From Synaphobranchus kaupii (Eukaryota > Chordata > Actinopteri > Anguilliformes > Synaphobranchidae), in the NCBI GenBank assembly GCA_029718625.1, contig CM056380.1, positions 44,439,689 to 44,503,688 of the forward strand: a DNA stretch of 64,000 nucleotides. The letters are read 5' to 3'. The notes beneath the pieces were generated by a model. The model was given only the letters and a program-made list of their open reading frames with translations. It did no database searches and was not told where the DNA came from. Of this stretch, positions 1 to 10,600 are shown in pieces (position 1 is the first letter of the stretch; the number at the start of each line of letters is the position of its first letter). The position numbers and the translations under genes were made by a program.

Positions 1-109
1 GTTAGCAATTTCAATCAATCTTCAAATCGGGATTTATCTTCTGAGTACTGTGCATGCTTCAACAGCTATATCACTGAATGTGATCTTAAAGATGTATGTT
101 CTCCCCCAG

Positions 110-298
110 CATACGCATCAGCCCTGATGGAGTCTCTGAGAGAGGGCTACTTCAGGTCACCAGCTGCTCTGTGAGAGCAGTACTGCCATGTCCTACACCA
201 CGCCTGGCCCCCTGTCCAGATCCAGCCAACAGATCACCAAGGATGAGGTTGTTGGGCAGTACCTATCACAGAAGTCATGGTTCACCACAGGACATTAG
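110..298 (+). pseudogene. possible frameshifted terminal exon of an unidentified upstream gene
   Basis: A good 3' splice site (pyrimidine-rich, ending CCCCCAG at 109) is followed by an open frame from 112. It reads YASALMESLREGYFRSPAAL and then meets TGA at 172-174. Moving to the next frame from 173 gives a further 41 codons, beginning ESSTAMSYTTPGP and ending KSWFTTGH with TAG at 296-298. One extra base (T172) would explain both halves, so this may be a broken exon, a sequencing indel or chance. I do not recognise the family. Two AATAAA signals downstream fit the 3' end of a plus-strand gene. The frame reading 96-308 straight through is the less protein-like alternative. Confidence 0.35.
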
Positions 299-355
299 GA
301 GTAGATAGTGGCTCCTGGTGGAAGCCTTGCAGTTGGAGATTAAAACCAGAGAGAA

Positions 356-511
356 AATAAAATGTCTTATTTGCAGTTTATTAGAATGGGAATGCAGTTA
401 TAATTGCTGTCTTTATTTATATATGCTACTTGTATATGTTATAAGCCTGCTGGTATTAGGCTGCTGCTGCATGTAGGCCTGTTGTCATTAATGTTGCATC
501 TATTTAATAAA
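356..511 (+). terminator. two candidate polyadenylation signals
   Basis: AATAAA occurs at 356-361 and 506-511, the second followed by a T-rich stretch. They would serve the possible terminal exon ending at 298. There is no direct evidence of cleavage. Confidence 0.35.
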
Positions 512-904
512 GTTTTTATTACCCATGTAAACTGAAACCTGTGTTGCTTCTTGATTTGAATTGTATGACAAAACTAATGTTTTATGTATTCATTTAGGAT
601 ACAATTTGTTTTGATTAAATTTGAATTTATTGATCATCATTGCCCAAATGAGGCCATAGAAAGCCTCTATAAGTTCCTCCTTCTGTAAATTTGTCTTCAA
701 ATAGCGGAGACGACACACAATGGCAAGGGCTTCCTTATGTGCCTCCCCAGAATGCCATAGGCCCAGCGGACAACCTGCCTGTAGGCTGTGTAGCAGTGTT
801 GCCTGGGGAAAAAGACATTGGTATCTCAAATCAAACTTGAGAATCTCACAAGTAACAACACAAACTGATTTGGATAGTGATATTGTAACTTGTGTACTGG
901 CGTT

Positions 905-1067
905 GAGTGGGCCATGTTCCTGCCAGAAGTTAATGTATGCCATCTGAAGTGCAAAGATTCAGACAGCAAGCCCAAAAGCCTGAGTGCTCTGTTAGACAGA
1001 TCATGTCTGGGCTGGGAATGAGGTTCTCCACCAACTTCCAGAACTCATCCACTTCCCTGCAGCTCAT
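905..1067 (-). pseudogene. degenerate P2X7-receptor-like intracellular domain fragment
   Basis: Read on the minus strand, the segment starts MSCREVDEFWKLVEN, continues with CLTEHSGFWACCLN, then after a one-base frameshift with LQMAYINFWQEHGPL. This order (Cys-rich CREV start, C-L-T-E-H-x-G-F, CCLN, then an aromatic A-Y-I motif) resembles the cytoplasmic ballast domain of P2X7 receptors, which is widely copied in fish genomes. It is frameshifted and lacks the rest of the domain, so I call it a remnant. An open frame continues to 590 but shows no feature I recognise. Confidence 0.45.
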
Positions 1068-2116
1068 AGCTACTCTCCACAGCTGAGGCTATAGGCTGGC
1101 ACTGCTGCACAAGGAGGTGATTTGCTTCATTAGCTTTTAAGTTGATGTCTAAGTTACCACCACATTTTTAGTGGTGGTGTGTGCATTCATGTTTAGCTAT
1201 TGTAACAATACATGATCGTGAGCTGTGTATTCTGCACATTTCCTATCATTGTCACAGTTGCAGCTCAACATACAGATCCATTCAAAGTGTAATTGGCTCG
1301 CTAGTTATTTAGCTAGTTGCATCGTTAAGTTAACGGCACTGTAACTTAGTTCTCACCAGTTCACCACATGTGCTCCTCAGACTCCGTCTCTTGCCGAGCC
1401 CCGTTGTTTCTCCTCCGAGCCTGTTCCCGGTCCTTCTGACTTCTAGTGTCTGACGTCTAATCTAGTGTGTTTTTACGTTTGGCAAAAACGATGATGGGAC
1501 TACCTCCAGTCACAGCTTCAGTAGAATTAAATTACATTGGTAATGACTCATTCTGACCACTAGAGGTCCCTGAATAGAATAGAATAACTTTTATTTTCTT
1601 GTTAGGAAACTTCATTTGTAGTCACCAGCAACAACAACAACAACAACAAAGACATAGACAGTGGGGCAGACCCACAACACACAAACAAACATATCAAACA
1701 AAGACATTCAATAGAACCATTGAATCAATCAAACTAATTAAGTGCGAACAATCGAGCATCAAAAGCAAGAACAGCTCCTCATCTGCCTCTGCTGTCTTGA
1801 GATGTCCAGTGTCGCCAAGCAGTCCAACAGCCGCAGGGACAAATCTGCTCCGAGTTGACCAGAGCAATGCGTCTCCCGAATCACAGCTGCTCCACTCCAA
1901 GCCCTGCCGACACACACAAACTCCGCCTCCACGACTCTCCTCCGTGCATGCACAGTCTCCGTCCAGTCGAATCCACTCAGCCTCCCCAGTCGTCGCCTCA
2001 CTCCTTCCTCGTCCTCCTCTCCCTCTTTTCCCAGCTGGCCTTTCAAGGATTGCCCGCAGTCCCGATACCAAGCCACTCAAATTCCGGTGGAAAAAAAATA
2101 CCATCGCAGTACTTTC
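1068..2116. other. unassigned spacer
   Basis: No gene recognised. It contains a short GAATAGAATAGAATAACTTTTATTTT stretch near 1573 (written here only as a landmark: repeated GAATA then T-rich), which resembles fish LINE 3' tails, and a CAA microsatellite at 1629-1649. Open frames on both strands between 1600 and 2140 are mutually overlapping and low in complexity. Confidence 0.4.
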
Positions 2117-2238
2117 ATTCATTTCATTTTTATTTTATTAATACAGGGAAAAAAGATAAAAGTACATAGAAGTTCTAAAATCTTTGGGCCCTACTCAGTA
2201 CATTACTGGTTTACAGAGGGTTCCCTGTCCTACAGCAT

Positions 2239-2269
<31 letters not shown>

Positions 2270-2568
2270 GATGAAGAGAAAGGAAATAATTTGTTTAAGA
2301 TAGTTTATCCTAGATAATATTTTATAAATAAAAAAAGTAGGAGTGTAACGATTCATGCGATTCATCGATGGTCAGTCCTACCGATGCAACTAAATCGATC
2401 TGCTAAAATAAATAAATAGAATGAATCGCTTTGGCTTCACCAATAATCGATATAAATGCTTTAAATCTAATGAATCGCGATTCTTAATTATGATTATTGT
2501 TTTAAGACTTAGTTTACACATTTTTTTGTGAAATGCAGCTCGGTAATCCGTAACTCTGTCATCAGCTA

Positions 2569-2909
2569 CAGTGTTTCCCCTAGATTTTTTTCAGGCCGGG
2601 CAGTGAAAGTGCGCCATTTTGCGTAGAGGCGGAAACTATAATTACACCCTCATAATATCAGCCCTGTCATTGAAAATTTTAATTAGGCCTAACGGGAAAC
2701 CGAAGCTGTTTTGGCAAGGGTTTTTCCAGATGCTATTTTGATCATTCCCGCATTCTGCGGTAAGGGAAATATTGCAGCTACATAAAAAAAAAAAAAAAAA
2801 AGATTATATATATTTTTAAAAAAGAATAATATAAATTTTTTTTTTTCATTAAAATTATTTATTTTCCCTCTTGTCCCGCCCGGCCAAGATAATGGTAGGG
2901 GAAACACTG
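2569..2909. mobile_element. 341-bp terminal-inverted-repeat element nested in the hAT element
   Basis: The ends are perfect inverted repeats, CAGTGTTTCCCC and GGGGAAACACTG, flanked by the direct repeat AGCTA (2564-2568 and 2910-2914). It has no coding capacity and contains a poly-A tract and A/T-rich interior. The CAGTGTTTCC end resembles hAT-type termini, but a 5-bp duplication is short for that group, so the family is open. Confidence 0.7.
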
Positions 2910-2974
2910 AGCTAGTCAGCGTGCAAGGAAGTACCGCCAAGAGTTTTTTTCCCCCTCACCCTCTACTGGTGCAT

Positions 2975-3190
2975 TTCACCCACTTACTCACCCACCCACT
3001 CACTCACTCTCACCCACCCTCTCACTCACCCACCCACTCACTCACTCTCACCCACCCTCTCACTCACTCACCCACCCACTCACTCTCACCCACCCTCTCA
3101 CTCACTCACCCACCCTCTCACTCACTCTCACCCACCCTCTCACTCACTCACTTACTCTTAACTCACTCACTCACCCACCCACTCTCTCCC
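2975..3190. repeat. CACTCACTCTCACCCACC-type minisatellite inside the hAT element
   Basis: Tandem CTCACTCA/CACCCACC blocks recur irregularly across about 215 bp. Open frames here are products of the repeat. Confidence 0.8.
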
Positions 3191-5372
3191 CTGCCAGCAT
3201 GTAGCCTATTGAAAAATGTTCAAAATAACTGAGCCATGTTTAATTACATTTTTGTATTCAGCATTAAATATTATGCAGGACTACTTTTTTATAGAATAAA
3301 TATGTTTAATAAGTAATTCTGTTGTCTGTTTATTTTTTCACCTTTCAGAAGAATACAGATAGTCTCACTCGCATTATTGCATGTTTATTTCATGGATATA
3401 GAATTTTGGTTAAAAGTTACTGAATCGAATCGTGGTTTACAGAATCGAATCGAATCGAATCGTTCAAAAAAAAAAGTGTCCTTGAATCGAATCGCCAACT
3501 ACTGAATCGTTAATCGGATCGAATCGCTGTGAAGCCAAAGATTCACACCCCTAAAAAAAAGACAAGAGTAAAAAATCTATAGATAGTAATTAAAATGTGA
3601 GAAATTTCAGAAAGAAATATGTAGAAACAAAGAAAAAAGTGAGTGTTTATGGAGCAGACACAGCCTGACCTGAAATTAATTATAGTCTAGTGTTGACAGA
3701 TTTGATTATTTATAAGATGAGATTTGAGCTGTTTTTTAAAGTTGTTAAAAATGTATATTTGTCCTTATATTTAATGGTAAATTATTCCATAATTCGGTGT
3801 TTCTATTGAAAAACGATTTTTGACCAAAATTGTTTTTGTATCTTTGAAGTGGATTTAATGTATTTGTAATGGAACGCGTTTGTCTTTGTTGTCGGTTATT
3901 GGAATGACGTGGCAATAGGTTGCTAATGATCTGAGGAAAAGTATTGTTTTGTATTTTATGATAAAGTTTTAAATTCAGTAATATTTGGTAATTTTAAAAA
4001 GTGAGTGCGTTTATTTGTTGCAAGGCAGTGCAATGATGTGTGCGAGATGGTAATTTCGCGTGAATTTTATACGATCTATTATAAAGACGAATGATTGTGT
4101 CTAATGTGCATTTTGTAGCAGATGACCAAATTGGTAAACAATATGATAATGTGGATAGAATTATGGCATTTAAATATGTATTTGAAATGGTTTGTGTAAG
4201 ATATGTCCGAATTTTATTGTAGATGAAAAGTTTTTTATTTAGCTGTTTTGCAAGGTATTAAATATGTGGTTTAAACGTCATATGATCGTCAAGCGTGACG
4301 CCGAGATATTTATAAGTACCCGTAACAGTCAGGGGTTCATTTTTTAGTTGTATATGGGGCGGAGTCGAAAATGTTTTTTGATAGGATCTAAAATACATAT
4401 TGTTTTTTTTATATATTTAATGTTAAATGATTTCTGTGAAGCCAGTGGTGAAGAGCTTGTAGGTCCAATGAAAATTTGGAATAAATGTCGATCTATTTTA
4501 CGCGCAGAGGTAAAAATAATGGTGTCGTCCATGTATAGAAGCACTTGAGTTGACGAGCATACTGAGGGCAGATCATTAATATATAATATAATACAATAAC
4601 GGTCCTAGAATAGATCCTTGTGGTACACCGATATTGCTTGTAGTAGAAGTGGATTTAAATTGATCTATTTGGACCAGTTGTGATCTTTCTAATAGATACG
4701 ATGAAAGCATGTTTATTGCAGTTGATGATAAATTGAACTTTGTTAACTTATTGAGAAGTATAGAGTGATTAACGGTATCAAATGCTTTTGAAAAATCAAT
4801 AAATATTGCACCTGTTATATTCCCTTCATTTAATGATTGTCGAATTGATTCCGTGAGATATAATACAGCGGACGTGGTTGATCTGTTTGTTCGAAAACCA
4901 AACTGAAATTAATTTAAAAGACCGTGCGATTCTAAGTAGTCGGTGAGTTGAGTGGCTAGCACCTTTTCCATGACCTTTGACATTATAGGTAGAATAGATA
5001 TCGGTCTATAATTCGATATGACTGTTGGATCTCCTGCTTTGTAAACGGGAATGATTTTAGATGTTTTCCATGCGGAAGGAAAAACGGACTTTGCAATACA
5101 TAAGTTTATGAGATGATGGGTGACTGTTAATAAAGAATCCAAATGTGACAGAAAGAAGTCTGAATTCATGTCATGTATCCTTCGATTTGGTCTTCTTTAA
5201 AGAATGTGTGATGTTTATTAAACACTCTTGAGATATCTCTGTAAAGGAGAAAGGTTGTGATTGTAAGGAAGAACATTCCAATTGTTGCACAGATGGATCA
5301 AAGCAGGCTGCGAGCTCTTCTACTGATGAAATAAGGCTATGCGCTGATGGATTTTCATATTCATTTCATTTT

Positions 5373-6328
5373 CAAGGTAAATATTGACCTGTTACACAAA
5401 ACACTCCGCTAAGCCTTGGCTTGCAGTCAGTTTGCAGTGAATGAGTGGTACGGACGAAGGACTTAGAAATTCTGTAAATATCTACGTGCCACTTGCTTAC
5501 CTTTCCTTCAGTCTAAAACATTGAGGAATATTAGACTACTTAGAATAATATATTATAAGAGTAGGAATTGTGATTGAACTGCAACAGATTAGCTGTTTTA
5601 GATCAATGAGTAAGATTTGACATCACAATGGAATTTTTGTTACAACAAAATCATAATGATTTTGGCTCCTGGTGAAGGGGGCTATAAACTGATAAGTCAA
5701 AAAATATTATTTTGATTGCAATGCTTGCTCTATGTCTTGAGGAGTTAAATCAGTAATGCAGTTTGATGCATCACACCATCATAATTGAACTGTTTGTACT
5801 GTTAGCCTCTCTGCCTTTGGCCTAACTACACTTGTTCTTGGCGTTATTTCTGGCTTATTTTGCTTGTGTTGTCAGTGAGGATCATTGATCAAGAACATAG
5901 GTCCTACTGGTAATTATGGCTCTGCTTTATAATATCTAACTATTTAGACTGGGGTACATTTCACATCAAAAAAGGTGCAGAAATAATAACAGTTGACAGG
6001 ACACAGTAGAATTGCCGTCTACTGCCTTTGTTTGGTAACACAGTTGAGCGTAACACAGTTGAAATTTCTTTCATTCTATCCTCTTAATATTAACTGCAAG
6101 CCTCATACATGTCATCACATGCCACTATTTAATTCATGGTTTTAAACCCTTTCACTACATTATTACATGTAGGCCTAATAATATTTAAAGCAAGTACACA
6201 AGAAAATGTTGATAACACTGTTGATGATTAATTGATCTACTTTATGCAAAGACCACAATATTGATAAAAAAACTTAAGAGAATGAACTCGCCATACTGTC
6301 GATGGAATATGTGCAACTGCAAGAAGTG
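5373..6328. other. unassigned intergenic sequence
   Basis: A/T-rich sequence with no open frame, repeat or motif I can support. Confidence 0.4.
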
Positions 6329-6336
6329 GCATCATT

Positions 6337-6554
6337 AGAGGTGGAAATCCAGGGGACATAAAGTAAAAGCCCTACCATGTGTTTCTTCCACCCATAGACT
6401 CAGCCAGCTGATTTCACTAATTGCTGTTCTACCTCCTTGCTGAAGAATTATGTTAGCAAAATAAATTTTAAAAAAAAAAGAAGCAAATCCAGGTGATTGG
6501 AGCAAAATACTGGGGAAGGCTTTTACTTTATGTCACCTGGATTTCCACTTCTGG
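6337..6554. mobile_element. 218-bp hAT-type MITE
   Basis: Inverted arms include GGAAATCCAGG and ACATAAAGTAAAAGCC at one end and their complements at the other. The outer ends read AGAGGTGGAAATCC and, from the far end inwards, CCAGAAGTGGAAATCC. The 8-bp GCATCATT flanks both sides (6329-6336 and 6555-6562), as expected for hAT insertion. It is non-coding and lies about 1 kb upstream of the ubr2 start. Confidence 0.75.
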
Positions 6555-6562
6555 GCATCATT

Positions 6563-7510
6563 CGGTCATATGTAGCTAATTTGGAGCAAACCACTGCCGA
6601 TTTTGAGGGGGATTTTCAACAGGTTACACATTTGACAGATTTCTTCGGGACACACAAAGTGAATAACATATTGTACATATGTGTTTAAAATAGTTTTTAA
6701 AAAAGCCTTACTAATGTAGTTGTTTTTATGAACAAATAATGATAGAAACACTACAAAAAGTATTGTATGCAAAATTGGACAGCACAAAAAGCAGCAAATT
6801 CAGGTATATCATACATATTTCCTACAAGATAAATTACTTTTTGAATTTAATGAATGAATGGTTTGCCCTAATATCAATTTGATCATTGTTTGAAGTGAAT
6901 ATTTAGTACAATGTAGGCTATAAATACGTGTAGCCTACATCAAATGTACCCCCAAAATATGTGTCCATGGGTGGGTGATACACGTCAACCATTTTGCATG
7001 AAAATGCTCATCACACATCCACCAAGTTTTACATGTAGATAAATTGGTGTATTTTCAAGAAAGGGGCCAAACCCTTTAATGGTTACACCTGTGAACCTGG
7101 AGCTCATGGGAAAGAATACATCCACCTCGTGCTTTATTGCATTTTTGTTTTAATGAAAGCGAAAAGAGGCTCTGCATAATTCCTTTGCAAAAATAGCCTA
7201 CACATTTAGACGGAAAACTTCACTAACTTTAACCTGTAGCCTACTGCCTTGCAACTGTATGCTATTTTGGCATCATTTTACTTAATTCAACATAAAAAAC
7301 TGAACCAACTAGTGTCGATTTCCACAGAATTGCCCTGTTGAAATTAAAGTGCCATTGCGATGAAAGGACACATACTATTTCCCAATATGACCATGCAATG
7401 AAGGTATGCAAGCATGCGATCGATTCCCTTTCAAAGCAACAGCTAAATTATTTTCATTACTCAGCTGAAAAGTTTCATCCACAGAACTGGTTTCATCGCT
7501 TTCACGGCTG
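6563..7510. other. upstream flank of ubr2
   Basis: A/T-rich until about 7350, with no gene seen. The sequence becomes less A/T-rich towards the promoter. Confidence 0.4.
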
Positions 7511-7558
7511 ATTTCCGCTTCCTGCACCTATTCTGCGAGAGTAAGTGAAGATGGCGGC
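7511..7558 (+). promoter_or_regulatory. ubr2 core promoter/5' UTR with ETS-like site and YY1-type initiator motif
   Basis: TTTCCGCTTCC (7512-7522) is an ETS-type GGAAGCGGAA site on the minus strand. AAGATGGCGGC (7548-7558) is a textbook YY1 motif that overlaps the start codon, an arrangement known at many TATA-less housekeeping promoters. The start codon has A at -3 and G at +4. No TATA box is evident. The transcription start cannot be placed from sequence alone. Confidence 0.6.
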
Positions 7559-7634
7559 GGCCGAATCGGATCGCGAAGTACCGTCCGCTCTATGTAGTGA
7601 ATTCCTGGATTTCTCTGCCAAGGACACAGCTTTG
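7551..7634 (+). CDS. ubr2: ubr2 exon 1 (residues 1-28)
   Basis: Encodes the N-terminus starting [12 protein letters not shown]. The donor is GTATGC, phase 0. This start is chosen because its sequence is collinear with the UBR2 N-terminus, the Kozak context is strong, and the exon joins in frame to KWLQVTDL in exon 2. Confidence 0.9.
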
Positions 7635-10600
7635 GTATGCGACAGTATTAATATTCATAATACGGGGGCATGATGTGCGATGCCAAGGAGATATGAAACT
7701 ATGAAACCTGTCCGACACGATGAATATTCATACATTTCTCAATTTGACTTGTTTTCGTGTTCGCGGCCCTTTTCTGCTGTGTAACAGCCAGTCGACGAAA
7801 AGAATATTGCTAGCTAACGTTAGCAGGCAGCGATAAAATAAGGGCTACAATGCTTCACATTTCATGAAAGTCTGACAATTGGCTACCCCTTATCTGGGAT
7901 GACAGGACGTCAACTTCTGTGGTTCTCTGCTAACTAACGTTAGATATTCAACAGCTAAAGTGGCAAACATTAACGTTAACTATTCTATTGATGGCTATCT
8001 ACGTGGCTGTACTTGTTTATTTGAACTAACGTTAGACTAGCTCGCCATATATGCTATTGGCACCACTGGAATTAAACTGTTGTTGTCATAGCTAGCTAGC
8101 CATCCCAATGGCAAAATCAACAAAGCCGTAACAATGATGTATCTAGTTAGCTAACAAGCTGTTACTACGACGACACGATCACTAGCTGCCTACTTGCCTA
8201 ATCCTGATGAACGACGGGAACTGGAGAGCTTGTACGCTAGCTAACGTTATCTGGTTTATTATGAAAATGTATTAGCACCGATTAGTTCCGTAACGTAACT
8301 TAGTATATTGCCTGGTGTCGCTAGCTATCTAACATTTAGCAGAATACCTGAATGATGCGAAAGACCAACTACGAAACTGTAACCGTTACAAACATTACGT
8401 TGCAGTAATAAACTGCGAATTGTATGTCATAACATGTCTTCATAAATGCCAGTTATTTTGGGCGTTGGTGCATTATCAACTAAATGTTGGTAACGTAACG
8501 TTGCATTATCAGAGGACCAAACAACATTTTTCACACCAATAATATAATAAAATAAATGCCTAGATCAGTGGTTCTCAAGTTCGGTCCCGGGGTGAGGTTA
8601 GCACTGTATGTATGCTGGTTTTAGTTCCAACCGCAATTGCAATCCCAGTATTTTAATAGTTAATTTTTCTTAATTAGTTGCTTTTCATGTTTAAACTGAT
8701 AATTTGTCCTCCTAAGCCACATTATGCGAGTAATAGCTATGTGTACCATCCATAATAAAGTCCCATGTTTACATTGAGCTTATTATTCTATGTTGCAAAC
8801 GACTACGTAAACAGGTAACACAAATTTTAAACTGATCAATAGGTGAATCAATAGGCTCATAATTAGGTTGCTGAACACGTGTTTAAGTTCTTTCATAATT
8901 TTTTCTTTAAACTTATTAACACAATGCAGGTTTGGCTTGTTATAATTTACTTTGTCTTTGAATTCTTCATTATCTACCAAATGCTTAGTTTTAGTGACCA
9001 TGTGTTCACACTTTCACCAATTAGAAACCTATTGATTCAAACTCAGTCTTGAATTTGATCAGTTAAAACTTTTTTTTTTATTGCTTCTCTTTATGTAATC
9101 TTTTGCAATATACCACAATGTGAATATGGGACCATTATTTTTCATGGAATCCATAGCTATTTCTGACATAAAGTGGCTTGAACATGAAAAGCACCTAATT
9201 AAGAATAATTAACAGCTTGTTGAAATTCTGGGATTGCAATTGTGGTTGGAATGAAAACCAGCATACACAGTGGTATTCAAAAATTAGAGAAATACTGGCT
9301 TAGATTATGGTAGTCGATTATTGTTTAATGAAATCAAGAATTGTGTGTAAATTGCGGTTACTAACCCTATCCAGCTATGGTACAGTATTAGTAATGTTAA
9401 TTTACTTGCACAAGTGGTTCCACATGCAAGTGAACTGTTCTCGATGATTAACTGCTTACAAAGGAGGCCAACATCAAAGTTCATGATTAAATCCAGGTCA
9501 ATAGGTCATTGCAGTTTGTGGTATTTGCTAGCTACAATGTACATTCTAGTTGAGGGTATCGGTATGTTGGGGAGGGCGTTTGATCAACTGGTGTAATTGA
9601 TCAACTGTGTCATACTGGCTTTGCACCCATGCAACGATAAAACCTTTGACACCATTTATAAAAAGTCCCTCTGCCTGTTAAGTATATAAAGATATACGTA
9701 AGCGTGTTTGAGTCCCTCAGATCTTTACTAGCTTTAAGTGGGTTGCACATTTTGATGTGCATGTATTGTGTTGTGAAAAATATGTTTATCAGACCATTGT
9801 TTTATACAGTGATAGTTAATTTCTACCGGGTCACAAAGATGGCACAGTTTTGTATACTATTTTTGTATTGGTATTTATCTAGCCTTATTGCGTGTGGTAG
9901 GCTGCAAGTCACTCTGAATGTTTAATGAATGAATACATGTAAATGTTAAAGCTATGTTTCATACTTATGTGTTTTATATGTTGAGCAGAGCAGTGAGCTT
10001 GCATTCTCTCTACATCAGGCCAGAGTCAAATTAATTTGTCCTTTCAGCTCCTAAAGTGCGCTTAGGCTAGAGCATGTCTTAAAATATGGTGGTCAGTGTG
10101 GCAGGTGGCCTATGGGAGTTTTAGCAAGAGCTCCTGAGAAAATGCTACGTTTGTGTGCTGGGGCAGGCTTTTAGGCTTTCAAAATGCAAAAGAAAGTAGG
10201 TCTATTGGTTAATATTGATTTTAGATCTATTGATTCTCTCTGTCGACCAGGCTCTCACTTTGCCTCTGAATGGCATTTGATAACAAAAATCACACAAAAG
10301 GTGTCGCACATTTAACAAGACAAAGGTCATTTTCTTTGCATGCGAGTAGCACACCTGTAGTGAGCTCCTTGAACATTGCAGGGTGTATGTTGGGGGGGGG
10401 GGGGGTTCTTTGCTTGCTGGCTATATGTATGACTATCTACCAACAGTGTTCTTGGTGTGGGTAATTATCTAAGGACCGTTTGTGAAGGTCACTTATTACG
10501 GAAGTTTGCAATTCCCTGGGGCTGTAGGTAGGTGAAGAGGAATCGGGGAAGTGGAATTGTTTTAATGGTGGGACTAATACAGTTGCCACATGGCCAGCTA

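Larger units (their letters stand above)
2338..3553. mobile_element. non-autonomous hAT-type element with 8-bp target duplication
   Basis: The element starts TAGGAGTGTAACGATTC and ends ATTCACACCCCTA, so both ends share TAGGRGTGT when read inwards. The 8-bp sequence AAAAAAAG is present immediately outside both ends (2330-2337 and 3554-3561), which is the hAT signature. No transposase is present. The body is rich in GAATCG repeats (3420-3530), carries a CACTCACTCTCACCCACC-type minisatellite and is itself hit by a smaller element at 2569-2909. It lies inside the minus-strand LINE, so it arrived later. Confidence 0.8.
2131..5358 (-). mobile_element. 5'-truncated non-LTR retrotransposon (L2/Rex-like LINE), disabled
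   Basis: On the minus strand, reverse-transcriptase motifs appear in order. WKTSKIIPVYKAGDP and NYRPISILP lie at 5169-4909, FIDFSKAFDTVNH near 4800, GVPQGSILGPLL near 4610, and the catalytic YMDD at about 4530. Stops and frameshifts break the frame, and nothing upstream of the RT (no endonuclease) is present. The 3' end is A/T-rich. The 14-bp sequence ATTCATTTCATTTT flanks the element exactly at 2117-2130 and 5359-5372, which fits a target-site duplication, although its A/T richness calls for caution. A hAT element interrupts the 3' untranslated part at 2338-3553. The exact clade is not resolved. Confidence 0.8.

Noticed and set aside
1599..2141. 180-codon frame with a Gln run
   Set aside because: The Gln run is a CAA/CAG microsatellite, the opposite strand is equally open, and no motif supports a protein.
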